64,000 nucleotides of DNA, taken from NCBI RefSeq assembly GCF_003173575.1, contig NZ_QGNY01000005.1, positions 372,001 through 436,000 on the forward strand, in the 5' to 3' direction. The stretch is from Pedobacter paludis. GTDB taxonomy: Bacteria; Bacteroidota; Bacteroidia; Sphingobacteriales; Sphingobacteriaceae. This document shows positions 8,051 to 17,852 of this stretch, one piece after another; the first letter of the stretch is position 1, and every line of letters begins with the position of its first letter. The notes under the pieces were generated by a model, which saw only the letters and a program-made list of their open reading frames with translations, was not told the origin of the DNA and searched no databases. The translations under genes were made by a program, and so were the position numbers.

Positions 8051-11000
8051 ATGTTTAAGAAATTTATAGAAAGGCCGGTTTTATCAACGGTTATATCCAT
8101 CATCATCGTAATTCTCGGTGTTTTAGGTTTAGCTACGTTACCGGTTTCACAATACCCAGAAATTGCGCCCCCAACGGTGCAGGTTTCTACCTCTTATCAA
8201 GGTGCCAACGCCGATGTGGTAATGAATAGCGTTGTTGTTCCGTTAGAAGAACAAATAAACGGTGTAGAGGACATGACTTACATGACTTCATCTGCAAGTA
8301 ACGATGGTACAGCCACTATTACGGTTAACTTTAAATTGGGAACAAATGCAGATTTAGCAGCAGTTAACGTACAAAACAGAGTTGCCCGCGCAACCAGCTT
8401 ACTACCAGCAGAGGTTACAAAATCTGGTGTAATTACAGCAAAAAGACAAGCGAGTAACGTATTAATCTTCGGTTTGTATAGTGATGACCCATCTTATGAT
8501 CAGAAGTTTTTACAGAATTATGCGAACATCAACATCATTCCACAAATTAAACGTATTAATGGTGTAGGTGATGCAAGTGCTTTCGGAACCTTAGATTATA
8601 CAATGCGGATTTGGCTGAAACCAGATATCATGGCAACTTATGGCTTAATTCCGAATGATGTGAGTACCGCTTTGGCAGATCAAAATGTGGAGGCAGCGCC
8701 CGGGCAGTTCGGAGAGCAGGGCGATCAAGCTTTTCAGTACACTTTGAAATATACGGGTAGGCTAAAAGATGAGGCTCAATTTGGTGATATCATTATTAAA
8801 ACGGCTTCCAATGGACAGATTCTTCGTTTAAAAGATATTGCCAGAATAGAATTGGGTGCGCAAAGCTATGCCAGTTCTGTAAAATTTAATGGCAAACAGG
8901 CTTTAGGTATTGCGATTAACCAAACAGCAGGATCAAATGCTAAAGAGGTTATCGAAAATTCGATTAAAACCTTAGATGAAGCACAGAAATCTTTTCCAAA
9001 AGGTGTTCATTATTCAACTTTAGTTAACGTTAACGACTTTCTCGATGCATCAATTGAAAAAGTAATCCATACCCTAATTGAAGCATTTATTTTGGTTTTC
9101 TTGGTGGTATTCATCTTCTTGCAAGATTTCCGCTCAACATTAATACCTGCCATCAGTGTTCCGGTTGCAATTATAGGTACTTTCTTTTTCCTCAGTCTTT
9201 TCGGTTTTACCATTAATTTACTAACCTTATTTGCGCTCGTCCTCGCCATTGGTATTGTTGTAGATGATGCGATTGTAGTGGTTGAAGCGGTGCATGCTAA
9301 ACTAGACGAAGGTTATACCGATGCTAAAAAGGCCACAATTGATGCAATGGATGACATCAGCGGAGCCATTATTTCCATAACCTTGGTTATGGCAGCGGTA
9401 TTTATTCCGGTAAGTTTTATTCAAGGATCTTCTGGAGTATTTTACAAACAATTCGGTTTAACGCTTGCCATCTCAATTATTTTATCAGCAATTAATGCGT
9501 TAACCTTAAGTCCGGCGTTGTGTGCTTTGTTTTTAAAACCACACACCGAAGAGCATGAGAAGAAGAAAAATTTCTTGGAGCGTTTTTATGCTGCTTTTAA
9601 CACTTCTTTCGATGCGGTTACCGGAAAATATAAAAAATCGGTTGGCTTCTTATCAAGAAAAAAATGGATCGTTGGTTTGGGGATTGCGTTCTTTACACTT
9701 GTTTTGGTTTGGACAATGAATACTACACCAAAAGGATTTGTGCCAAATGAGGATTTGGGAACAATCATGTCTGATATTTCATTACCTGCAGGAACATCGC
9801 AAGAAGAAACCAATATTGTTATTGCAAAAATTGATAGCATAGCCCACAAAATTCCAGAGATTAAAAACACCTTAAGGGTTGTTGGTCGAAGTATGATAAG
9901 TGGTTCGGGAAGTTCTTACGGGATGGTAATTTCTCGTTTATCTCCCTGGGATGAACGTAAACGAGATGTAAAAGCGATTATTGGCGAACTTTTTGCTAAA
10001 ACAGCAAGTATTAAAGGTGCCAAAATTATTTTCTTTGCGCCACCAACTATTCAGGGTTTTGGTACTAGTGGAGGTTTTGAATTTCAACTACAGGACAAAA
10101 CCGGTGGAGACATTAAAAAATTCAATGAAATTGGAAATGGATTTTTAGCCGCTTTGAGTAAACGTCCGGAAATTCAATATGCATCAACATCGTTTAACCC
10201 TAACTTCCCTCAATATCAAATTGATGTTAACGTAGCTAAGGTTAAACAAGCTGGTTTAAACGTTGCCGATGTTTTGGGCGTAATGCAAGGTTATTATGGT
10301 GGTGTTTATGCATCAAACTTTAATAAATTTGGCAAGCAGTTTAGGGTAATGTATCAGGCTGATGCCCAGTATCGTGCAAATGAACAAACCTTAACCCGCA
10401 TTTTCGTTAGAAACGGTTCAGGTCAAATGGCTCCAGTTTCCGAATTTATTACACTGACTAAGGTTTATGGCCCACAAGCAATTTCTCGATTCAATTTATT
10501 TACTTCTATTTCGGTAACAGGTAACCCTAATGCGGGTTATAGTTCTGGTGATGCACTTAAAGCTGTGCAAGAAGTTGCAGCACAAAGTTTACCTGCCGGA
10601 TATGGATATGAATTTTCAGGACTATCTCGTGAGGAAATAAGTGGCGGAAGCCAAACGGTATTCATCTTTTTACTGTGTATAATTTTCGTTTATTTCTTAT
10701 TGGCTGCACAGTACGAAAGTTACATTTTACCTTTAGCAGTTTTGATTTCTTTACCAATTGGTTTATCTGGGGTATTTGTTTTCGATAAAATATTTGGGGT
10801 AGACAACAACATTTATACTCAAATTACTTTGATTATGCTGGTTGGTTTGCTCGCTAAAAATGCCATCCTAATTGTAGAATACGCAGTAGATAGAAGAAGA
10901 AAAGGGATGAGCATTGTTAATGCTGCAATTGATGGTGCAACAGCTCGTTTACGCCCAATTTTAATGACCTCTTTTGCCTTTATTTTGGGATTACTTCCAT

Positions 11001-11230
11001 TAATGCTGTCGTCAGGTGTGGGTGCGTCTGGAAATAAATCTATCGGTACAGGTGCTGTTGGGGGTATGTTAATTGGTACTTTGTTTGGTGTATTTGTAAT
11101 CCCCGCATTATTTATCATTTTCCAAAGCCTACAAGAAAGAGTGAGTAATAAATCACCATTTAATGAAGGAATTGAGAAAGAACAAACCTCTGAAGAATAC
11201 GAATTGGCCACAGCTAATAGTAAACATTAA
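8051..11230 (+). CDS. RND multidrug efflux transporter (HAE1/AcrB type)
   Basis: The protein has 1059 residues, full length for the AcrB family. It begins MFKKFIERPVLSTVISI, the first membrane helix of the family. The proton-relay residues are present: Asp405-Asp406 in GIVVDDAIVVVE (helix 4) and Lys936 in LLAKNAILIVEYA (helix 10). Two large periplasmic loops lie between the helix groups. It exports drugs or other hydrophobic compounds using the proton gradient as the centre of the tripartite pump. The neighbouring adaptor ends 47 bp upstream and the channel gene begins 11 bp downstream. Confidence 0.97.
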   Translation: MFKKFIERPVLSTVISIIIVILGVLGLATLPVSQYPEIAPPTVQVSTSYQGANADVVMNSVVVPLEEQINGVEDMTYMTSSASNDGTATITVNFKLGTNADLAAVNVQNRVARATSLLPAEVTKSGVITAKRQASNVLIFGLYSDDPSYDQKFLQNYANINIIPQIKRINGVGDASAFGTLDYTMRIWLKPDIMATYGLIPNDVSTALADQNVEAAPGQFGEQGDQAFQYTLKYTGRLKDEAQFGDIIIKTASNGQILRLKDIARIELGAQSYASSVKFNGKQALGIAINQTAGSNAKEVIENSIKTLDEAQKSFPKGVHYSTLVNVNDFLDASIEKVIHTLIEAFILVFLVVFIFLQDFRSTLIPAISVPVAIIGTFFFLSLFGFTINLLTLFALVLAIGIVVDDAIVVVEAVHAKLDEGYTDAKKATIDAMDDISGAIISITLVMAAVFIPVSFIQGSSGVFYKQFGLTLAISIILSAINALTLSPALCALFLKPHTEEHEKKKNFLERFYAAFNTSFDAVTGKYKKSVGFLSRKKWIVGLGIAFFTLVLVWTMNTTPKGFVPNEDLGTIMSDISLPAGTSQEETNIVIAKIDSIAHKIPEIKNTLRVVGRSMISGSGSSYGMVISRLSPWDERKRDVKAIIGELFAKTASIKGAKIIFFAPPTIQGFGTSGGFEFQLQDKTGGDIKKFNEIGNGFLAALSKRPEIQYASTSFNPNFPQYQIDVNVAKVKQAGLNVADVLGVMQGYYGGVYASNFNKFGKQFRVMYQADAQYRANEQTLTRIFVRNGSGQMAPVSEFITLTKVYGPQAISRFNLFTSISVTGNPNAGYSSGDALKAVQEVAAQSLPAGYGYEFSGLSREEISGGSQTVFIFLLCIIFVYFLLAAQYESYILPLAVLISLPIGLSGVFVFDKIFGVDNNIYTQITLIMLVGLLAKNAILIVEYAVDRRRKGMSIVNAAIDGATARLRPILMTSFAFILGLLPLMLSSGVGASGNKSIGTGAVGGMLIGTLFGVFVIPALFIIFQSLQERVSNKSPFNEGIEKEQTSEEYELATANSKH

Positions 11231-11241
11231 TTTAACACAAC

Positions 11242-12642
11242 ATGAAATTTAGCTATAAGCATTCCATTTTAATCGGACTTTCTATACTTACCTTAAGTGC
11301 CTGCGTAACTAAAAAATACGAACGCCCGCAAGTTAAAAACGAAGGTTTGTATCGAGACAACAACACAACCGATACCATAACAATGGCCAATTTGCCATGG
11401 AAAAACCTATTCTCCGATACGACCCTGCAATCTTTAATTCAACAGGGGATTAATGAGAATTTAGATCTTAAACAGGCAATTGAGCGAATCAAAATATCTG
11501 AAGCTACTTTACAACAAAGTAGAGCTGCATTTTTACCTAGCTTACAGGGAGATTTATCGGTTACAGACAACAAAGCATCTGCGGCGGCGCAAAACTTTCC
11601 TGCTGGGATTAACATCAATTTAGAAACCCAAACTTACCGGGCGCAACTAAGTACTGCCTGGGAAGCTGACATCTGGGGTAAACTCAGTAGTGCAAAGCGT
11701 GCTGCATACGCAACCTTACTTCAAAGTGATGCTGCGAAACGTGCCGTACAAACCCAGTTAATTGCAACAATTGCCAATAGCTATTACACATTATTGGCAT
11801 TGGATAAACAATTGGCCATTACCGAGCAAACGGTAAAAATTAGAATGCAGGATGTTGAAACCATGAAGGCCTTAAAGGAAGGCGCAGTTGTTAATGGAGC
11901 GGCAGTAGTACAAAGCGAAGCAAATTTATATGCGGCACAAGTAACCCTGCCTGATTTAAGAAGAAGCGTGAAAGAAGCAGAAAATGCCTTGAGCGTTGTT
12001 CTGGCCCGAGCACCAGGCAGTATTAATCGTACTACTTTAGATCAGCAAACGCCTTACACAAATTTGCAAACAGGTGTATCGGCACAGCTTTTACAAAACC
12101 GCCCGGATGTTATTGCTGCAGAGTTTGGATTCAGAGCCGCTTTTGAAAATACCAATGTGGCAAAAACCTATTTCTACCCTGCTTTAACCTTAACGGCTTC
12201 TGGTGGTTTAACAAGTTTGCAGTTGAGCAACTTTTTTGATAACTCCATCTTCTATAGTTTAGTTGGTGGTTTAACACAGCCAATTTTTGCAAAAGGTGCC
12301 AATAAAGCCCGTTTAAAAACGGCACAGGCTAACCAACAAATTGCATTTTACACTTTCCAACAAGCACTTTTAACCGGCGGACAAGAAGTGTCTAATGCTT
12401 TGTATGCATATCAAACCGCAGCAGAAAAAGAAGAAACAAGAGCGAAACAAATCGCATCTTTAACCAAAGCTGTAGATTTTACAAAAGAGTTGTTACGCTA
12501 TAGCTCTGCCACAAATTATACGGATGTTTTAACATCAGAACAAAGCCTCTTAACTGCCCAGCTAAGCGGCATCAATGATAAATTACAGAAACTTCAATCG
12601 GTAGTTAATTTATACCGTGCATTAGGTGGTGGCTGGAAATAA
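11242..12642 (+). CDS. RND efflux outer-membrane channel (NodT-family lipoprotein)
   Basis: The protein has 466 residues. The lipobox is TLSAC (Cys21), followed by the usual VTKKYERP start of OprM/NodT factors. Two repeated outer-membrane efflux domains can be seen: the first around AWEADIWGKLSSAKRAAY, the second around QNRPDVIAAEFGFRAAF, with LTQPIF after it. Trimers of this family form the exit duct of the pump. It is the last gene of the operon and is followed by a strong terminator at 12665. Confidence 0.95.
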   Translation: MKFSYKHSILIGLSILTLSACVTKKYERPQVKNEGLYRDNNTTDTITMANLPWKNLFSDTTLQSLIQQGINENLDLKQAIERIKISEATLQQSRAAFLPSLQGDLSVTDNKASAAAQNFPAGININLETQTYRAQLSTAWEADIWGKLSSAKRAAYATLLQSDAAKRAVQTQLIATIANSYYTLLALDKQLAITEQTVKIRMQDVETMKALKEGAVVNGAAVVQSEANLYAAQVTLPDLRRSVKEAENALSVVLARAPGSINRTTLDQQTPYTNLQTGVSAQLLQNRPDVIAAEFGFRAAFENTNVAKTYFYPALTLTASGGLTSLQLSNFFDNSIFYSLVGGLTQPIFAKGANKARLKTAQANQQIAFYTFQQALLTGGQEVSNALYAYQTAAEKEETRAKQIASLTKAVDFTKELLRYSSATNYTDVLTSEQSLLTAQLSGINDKLQKLQSVVNLYRALGGGWK

Positions 12643-12664
12643 ACATTATAGTTAACAAGCATTT

Positions 12665-12695
12665 AAGGCATTCTGGTTTTCAGAATGCCTTTTTT
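12665..12695 (+). terminator. Rho-independent terminator of the RND operon
   Basis: AAGGCATTCTG and its exact inverse CAGAATGCCTT flank a five-base loop (GTTTT) and are followed by a T run. It lies 22 bases after the last stop codon. Confidence 0.9.
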
Positions 12696-12906
12696 ATTAG
12701 AAATCAATTTTATCAAATTGAGATGAATATTTGCAAATCATTCAGCAAAAATGCCAGTTATAATGCATCAAGCTTTTACATTTATGCACAATTATTTTTC
12801 CAAAAATTTTATTGCCATTTAAGCTAGATTTTTTGATGTAACCTTAAATTATTGTAAGTTTAAAGTTTTTTAAGCGCCTAGCTTCTAAAAAATTTTAAAC
12901 CAAGCA

Positions 12907-15798
12907 ATGTTACGTGTCGATAGCTCTAAAACCTGTAAAGTGGTGTACTCCTTGTGCAAGCATGAGTATTTGGGCTATATTATTGAACCACACATAGTTC
13001 AGTTAAATCCGCAGGGCGATTTCTCCTTTACTTACCAGAGAATTTTTACGCATACTGCCGAAGAATTCAACGCCTGTTTATCTGAAATTGATTATAAGCT
13101 GATCAAGATTTTGGATGATATTGAACAGGATTCGATCATCAAAAAATATTATAAAAAATTAATCCGCCCTACAGAATTTTTTGCAAAGGTTTTTGATGAT
13201 AAATTTTACGAAAGTGTAAGACCAAAAATCGAGAAAAAACTTGCTGAGGCCTTGGAGCTTTTAAAGGTTAAAGATGAGCTTTACATTATGGATAAAGACG
13301 GTTGGCCTGTTGAATGTAAAATTGAACTGGCTACAGAACCCGCATCCATTTTATTCCATTTCCGTAAGAACGAGACTGAAACACGATATTTTCCGACCAT
13401 AAAGTATCAGAATTTACGCATCGAATTTATGTTTAAAGATGCTCAAATTGTGAGCAATAAGCCAGCTTGGTTATTGCTAAATGATGTTTTATACTTTTTT
13501 GATCAGGATATTGAAGGGAAAAAACTCCAGCCGTTTTTAAATAAACGTTATATCGCAATTCCTAAAGCTACGGAGGCCACTTATTTCGAAAAGTTTGTGG
13601 CGCCATTAATAGAAAAGCATCACGTTTATGCCGAGGGTTTTGAAATTAGAACCGAGCAATTTGAGGCCACTCCAGTGATCAAGGTGTTATACGTTGATGG
13701 TGGCTTATCGCAAATTCAACTGTATTTTAAATACGGAGAATACACTTTCCCTGTCGAAAATGCCCACAAAGTAACGGTTCGTCTAGAGAAAACAGCTGAC
13801 AATTATATTTTTCACAGAATAAAACGATCTGCAGATTGGGAGAAAAAACAGTTCAGCCTGCTGTTATCTCTTGGTCTTAAAAAATCCAGTGCCTTGTTTA
13901 GCAATCTCGAGGTTATTGCTGCAGATGAAAATCCAAGTTATGCGGCCATAAACTGGGTTAATGAGCATATTGAAATTTTACAGGGTTCAGGCTTCGAAAT
14001 TGAACAGGCTACAGGACAGAAAAAATTTGTTTTTGGAGCGAGTAAAATAGACTTAGAAGTTAAAGAAGGTAATGATTGGTTTGATATCCATGCGGTGGTT
14101 TGGTTTGGCAAATATCAAATTCCCTTTCTATCACTAAAACAACACATCTTACATAAAAGAAGAGAGTTTTTATTGCCCGATGGTGAGGTTGCCATTATTC
14201 CAGATAAATGGTTTACGCAGTATGGCAGCCTATTTAGTTGGGCAGAAGCCGGAAAAACCTTAAAATTAAAGAAACACCACATTGGTTTAATTAATGATTT
14301 GGCTGAAGATAGTTTGGCAAATGTAACCCTCGAACGCAAGCTTCAGCGCTTAAATGATTTCGAAAACATTGCCGATACCCAAATGCCAGTTCACTTTAAA
14401 GGAAGTTTACGCGATTATCAAAAAGCAGGTTACAACTGGTTTAGTTTTCTGCGTGAATACAATTTTGGAGGTTGCCTTGCCGATGATATGGGTTTGGGTA
14501 AAACCATCCAAACTCTGGCCATGCTGCAAAAGGTAAAGGAAGATGATCAGCTCTTACAAACTCAGACAACATCGTTAATTATAATGCCTACATCGTTAAT
14601 TTACAACTGGTTAACGGAAGCAAAAAAGTTTACGCCAAAACTTAAAATATTGGCGCATACTGGTACCAATAGAAATAAAGATGTGGCAAATTTTGCCAAT
14701 TACGATATCATTATTACAACATACGGAGTAACAAGGGTTGATGTAGACGAACTTAAAAATTTTTATTTTAATTATATTATTCTGGATGAAAGTCAGAACA
14801 TCAAAAACCCATCTTCAAAATCTTTCAAGGCAGTAAGAAGTTTAAAATCGAAAAACAAATTGATTTTGAGCGGAACGCCTGTAGAGAATTCAGTTGGCGA
14901 TTTATGGTCGCAATTAACTTTCTTAAACCCTGGATTATTGGGCACACAAGCCTTTTTCTATGAGGAATATGTACAAGCCATAGAGAAAAAGAAAGATGAA
15001 GAAAAAGCTAGAAAACTACAGTCGATTATAAAACCATTTGTTTTACGCCGAACAAAAGAACAGGTTGCGGCAGAGCTTCCGCCAAAAACAGAGCAGATTA
15101 TTTATTGTGACATGAGCGAAGATCAAGCTCAATATTACGAAAAAACAAAATCGGCCTATCGCAATGATTTATTGCAAAGTATGGATGATGGAACTTTTGC
15201 CCAAAAACAGGTTCAGCTTCTACAAGGATTAACCGCTTTGCGTCAGCTGGCCAATCACCCTGTGATGATTGACAGCGATTACCATTCTGACTCTGGAAAA
15301 TTCGAAAATGTAATTCATACACTAGATAACGTACTTAAAGGCGGGCATAAGGTTTTGGTATTTTCTCAGTTTGTAAAACACCTGGATATATTTAAAAAGC
15401 ACTTTGAAAAGGAACATATTCCATTCGCTTATTTAGATGGCGCAACCAAAAACCGTGGTGAAATTGTAGCTGAATTTCAGCAAAACGCAGATTTAAAAGT
15501 CTTTCTAATCTCAATAAAAGCAGGTGGTGTAGGTTTAAACCTTACACAGGCCGATTACGTTTTTATACTTGATCCATGGTGGAATCCAGCGGTAGAGCAA
15601 CAAGCCATTGACCGTACCCACAGAATTGGGCAAGACAAAAAGGTATTCATATATAAATTTATTTCTAAAGATACCGTTGAGGAAAAGATTCTAGCGCTCC
15701 AAAAACGCAAAAAATCTTTAGCAAATTCTTTAATTACAACTGAAGAAAGTTTCTTCAAATCGTTGAGTAAAGAAGATATTAGAGATATATTAAAGTAA
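12907..15798 (+). CDS. SNF2-family DEAD/DEAH helicase (Swi2/Snf2 ATPase)
   Basis: The protein has 963 residues. The ATPase core occupies the C-terminal half: Walker A in DDMGLGKT (526-533), DESQ box at 627-630, SGTP around residue 656, and the second lobe with IKAGGVGLNL and DRTHRIGQ. These ATPases move along duplex DNA to displace proteins. The N-terminal ~480 residues are family-specific and lack a recognisable zinc SWIM motif. It has its own transcription unit after the RND terminator. The cellular target is unknown; nothing next to it (no methylase or nuclease) suggests a defence role. Confidence 0.92.
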   Translation: MLRVDSSKTCKVVYSLCKHEYLGYIIEPHIVQLNPQGDFSFTYQRIFTHTAEEFNACLSEIDYKLIKILDDIEQDSIIKKYYKKLIRPTEFFAKVFDDKFYESVRPKIEKKLAEALELLKVKDELYIMDKDGWPVECKIELATEPASILFHFRKNETETRYFPTIKYQNLRIEFMFKDAQIVSNKPAWLLLNDVLYFFDQDIEGKKLQPFLNKRYIAIPKATEATYFEKFVAPLIEKHHVYAEGFEIRTEQFEATPVIKVLYVDGGLSQIQLYFKYGEYTFPVENAHKVTVRLEKTADNYIFHRIKRSADWEKKQFSLLLSLGLKKSSALFSNLEVIAADENPSYAAINWVNEHIEILQGSGFEIEQATGQKKFVFGASKIDLEVKEGNDWFDIHAVVWFGKYQIPFLSLKQHILHKRREFLLPDGEVAIIPDKWFTQYGSLFSWAEAGKTLKLKKHHIGLINDLAEDSLANVTLERKLQRLNDFENIADTQMPVHFKGSLRDYQKAGYNWFSFLREYNFGGCLADDMGLGKTIQTLAMLQKVKEDDQLLQTQTTSLIIMPTSLIYNWLTEAKKFTPKLKILAHTGTNRNKDVANFANYDIIITTYGVTRVDVDELKNFYFNYIILDESQNIKNPSSKSFKAVRSLKSKNKLILSGTPVENSVGDLWSQLTFLNPGLLGTQAFFYEEYVQAIEKKKDEEKARKLQSIIKPFVLRRTKEQVAAELPPKTEQIIYCDMSEDQAQYYEKTKSAYRNDLLQSMDDGTFAQKQVQLLQGLTALRQLANHPVMIDSDYHSDSGKFENVIHTLDNVLKGGHKVLVFSQFVKHLDIFKKHFEKEHIPFAYLDGATKNRGEIVAEFQQNADLKVFLISIKAGGVGLNLTQADYVFILDPWWNPAVEQQAIDRTHRIGQDKKVFIYKFISKDTVEEKILALQKRKKSLANSLITTEESFFKSLSKEDIRDILK

Positions 15799-15839
15799 GG
15801 ATTTATAACTATTGTTTCTTTATTTTTTCTACCGCATTA

Positions 15840-15865
15840 AGATTGCTTCGTACCTCGCAATGACG
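15840..15865. repeat. Single arm of the CGTCATTGCGAGG repeat family
   Basis: AGATTGCTTCGTACCTCGCA followed by ATGACG is one arm of the dispersed element that also occurs at 27607, 27665, 29985, 30023 and, altered, at 32091. Here it is unpaired. Confidence 0.8.
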
Positions 15866-15978
15866 AGACTACTCATTTATTCCGTGTAAATTTGTTTCCG
15901 TGGCAATGCATACATCCAATTATTTTAAAACTCAATGCTAATTAACTTGTTATATTAAAGAACATAAATTCTATAATC

Positions 15979-16296
15979 ATGACAAATGAAGATTTAAACA
16001 CCACAATAAGTAATGTTAAAGAAGCTTGGAAATACCCTGAGTTATTTCAAAACGTTTCAAGATCAGAACGCTGGTTATCTGGCGCTGCCGGAACTTATTT
16101 ATTATACAAAGGTTTAACAAGCCTATTTTCTCATCCTGTAATTGCTTTAACTGGCGCAGCCATTGGTGCTGGTTTATTGTATCGGGGCGTTACCGGTTAT
16201 TGCCCAATGAGAGATTTGGCCGAACAACAAAAGGCAGACCTTGCCCCTGATGAAATTTTAGTAAGCGAAACTTACGTTGTAGACGAATTGGGGTAA
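15979..16296 (+). CDS. DUF2892 (YgaP-type) small membrane protein
   Basis: The protein has 105 residues. It has the DUF2892 pattern: SRSERWLSGAAGTYLLYKG, then a membrane hairpin with LTGAAIGAGLLYRGVTG and a closing YCPM. The family forms a short two-helix membrane domain related to the C-terminus of YgaP. The N-terminal ~30 residues and C-terminal ~30 acidic residues are probably soluble. There is no sulfurtransferase domain attached. It stands alone; function unknown. Confidence 0.8.
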   Translation: MTNEDLNTTISNVKEAWKYPELFQNVSRSERWLSGAAGTYLLYKGLTSLFSHPVIALTGAAIGAGLLYRGVTGYCPMRDLAEQQKADLAPDEILVSETYVVDELG

Positions 16297-16361
16297 AATT
16301 TTAAATACGAAATTTCCTTTTCTTAATAAACTGGTTAACTTTAGAAAGTTAATCCTTAAAT

Positions 16362-17144
16362 ATGAACAAATACGCATTATTATTTATTCCGGCATTTTTT
16401 GCGGTAGAAGCAATGGCACAAGATAAAAAAGTAGATCCTGCCAACGATCCTAAAACTACTGAGGTTTGGGAGCCCGTACCTAAAGTTGTTTCACCTGGAA
16501 AACTTCCGCAAGAGGCACCTTCAGATGCCATTGTATTGTTTGATGGAAGAAACTTAGATGCTTGGCATTCTGTAAAAGATCCATCTAAACCGGCCGCATG
16601 GACAATTGATGATGGTTTTTTCACTGTTAAAAAAGGAACTGGAAATATTGAAACCAATAAAAAGTTTACCGATTATCAGCTTCATATGGAATGGAAAATT
16701 CCAGCTAACATTTCGGGAGAAGGACAGGCCAGAGGCAATAGCGGTGTATTCCTAGCCTCAACAGGTGGCGGAGATGATGGTTATGAAATCCAGATTATGG
16801 ATGCATACAAAAACAAAACCTATGTAAACGGACAAACTGGAAGTGTTTACAAGCAGGCAATTCCATTAGCAAATGCAAATAAACAGCCAGGAGAATGGCA
16901 GTATTACGATATCATTTGGAATGCGCCACGTTTTAATGAAGATGGAACGGTTAGTAAACCAGCTAGCGTTACCCTGTTTTTAAATGGAGTTCTTTTACAA
17001 AACAATTTCGTGTTAAAAGGAGAGACGAGATATATCGGTGCCCCAGCTTATAAAAAACATGGACCGGCATCTATAAAACTTCAGGATCATGGAGATCCAA
17101 GTCCTGCAATAAGCTTTAGAAATATCTGGGTTAGAGAATTATAG
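16362..17144 (+). CDS. DUF1080 (3-keto-disaccharide hydrolase-like) exported protein
   Basis: The protein has 260 residues. It has a signal peptide (MNKYALLFIPAFFAVEAMAQ) and is therefore periplasmic or surface-exposed. The DUF1080 jelly-roll domain starts at IVLFDGRNLDAWHSV and includes YQLHMEWKIP, GNSGVFLAS, GYEIQIMDAY and the C-terminal ISFRNIWVREL. The family is concanavalin-like; some members hydrolyse 3-keto-glycosides. It is monocistronic and ends with a terminator. Confidence 0.9.
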   Translation: MNKYALLFIPAFFAVEAMAQDKKVDPANDPKTTEVWEPVPKVVSPGKLPQEAPSDAIVLFDGRNLDAWHSVKDPSKPAAWTIDDGFFTVKKGTGNIETNKKFTDYQLHMEWKIPANISGEGQARGNSGVFLASTGGGDDGYEIQIMDAYKNKTYVNGQTGSVYKQAIPLANANKQPGEWQYYDIIWNAPRFNEDGTVSKPASVTLFLNGVLLQNNFVLKGETRYIGAPAYKKHGPASIKLQDHGDPSPAISFRNIWVREL

Positions 17145-17164
17145 CTACAAAAATACATAAAACG

Positions 17165-17203
17165 AAACCTGCAATTTTTAAACATTGCAGGTTTTTGTTT
17201 TTT
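17165..17203 (+). terminator. Rho-independent terminator after the DUF1080 gene
   Basis: AAACCTGCAAT pairs with ATTGCAGGTTT across an eight-base loop, followed by TTGTTTTTT. It begins 20 bases after the stop. Confidence 0.88.
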
Positions 17204-17252
17204 AAGATAATTTGGCTGATAATTGTATTCAAACAGAAAGCAAAGATTTTTT

Positions 17253-17849
17253 ATGAACAAGGGAAGACTAGAAGCATTTAGCGATGGTGTTATAGCAATT
17301 ATCATTACCATTATGGTACTCGAAATAAAGGTGCCTGAAGGCGAGAGCTTAATGACGCTGAAACCACTAATTCCAAAGTTTATCAGTTACGTTTTAAGCT
17401 TTATTTATGTGGGTATTTACTGGAACAACCACCACCATTTAATGCATGCAGTTAAAAAAGTTAGTGGAGCTATGCTTTGGGCAAATCTTAATTTCTTATT
17501 CTGGCTCTCCTTGTTTCCGGTTGCTGCCGGTTGGATGGGCGAAAATCATTTTGCTCTCTGGCCTGTAATTATGTATGGAATTGTGCTTTTTCTTGCCGCA
17601 GTTTCTTATACCCTACTGGTTATCGTAATTAAAAAAACTGAGGGACAGGATTCTTTAATTGTCCATGCAATTGGTAATGATGCTAAAGGAAAAATCTCTT
17701 TATTGTTTTACATTACCGGCGTAGGCTTAAGTTTCATTAATCCATGGATTGGTGTTTTGCTTTATTTTTTGGTGGCTTGTATCTGGTTTATTCCCGATAA
17801 AAGAATTGAACACGCCATGCGCCAGCAACAGTTATTGGATGACAAATAG
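17253..17849 (+). CDS. TMEM175-family (DUF1211) potassium channel-like protein
   Basis: The protein has 198 residues from MNKGRLEAFSDG. The RxxxFSD motif of the pore-lining first helix (RLEAFSDGVIAI) is the hallmark of bacterial TMEM175 channels, which form tetramers of six-helix subunits conducting K+. About six hydrophobic segments follow, including an NNHHHL segment typical of the family. The frame extends ten codons upstream to 17223, but the family begins near the M at 17253, which also follows an AT-rich stretch. Confidence 0.88.
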   Translation: MNKGRLEAFSDGVIAIIITIMVLEIKVPEGESLMTLKPLIPKFISYVLSFIYVGIYWNNHHHLMHAVKKVSGAMLWANLNFLFWLSLFPVAAGWMGENHFALWPVIMYGIVLFLAAVSYTLLVIVIKKTEGQDSLIVHAIGNDAKGKISLLFYITGVGLSFINPWIGVLLYFLVACIWFIPDKRIEHAMRQQQLLDDK

Positions 17850-17852
17850 AAT

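Noticed and set aside
12907..15798. The SNF2 helicase was considered as part of a defence (DISARM/restriction-like) system.
   Set aside because: No methylase, nuclease or phospholipase partner is adjacent; neighbours are efflux and small membrane genes.
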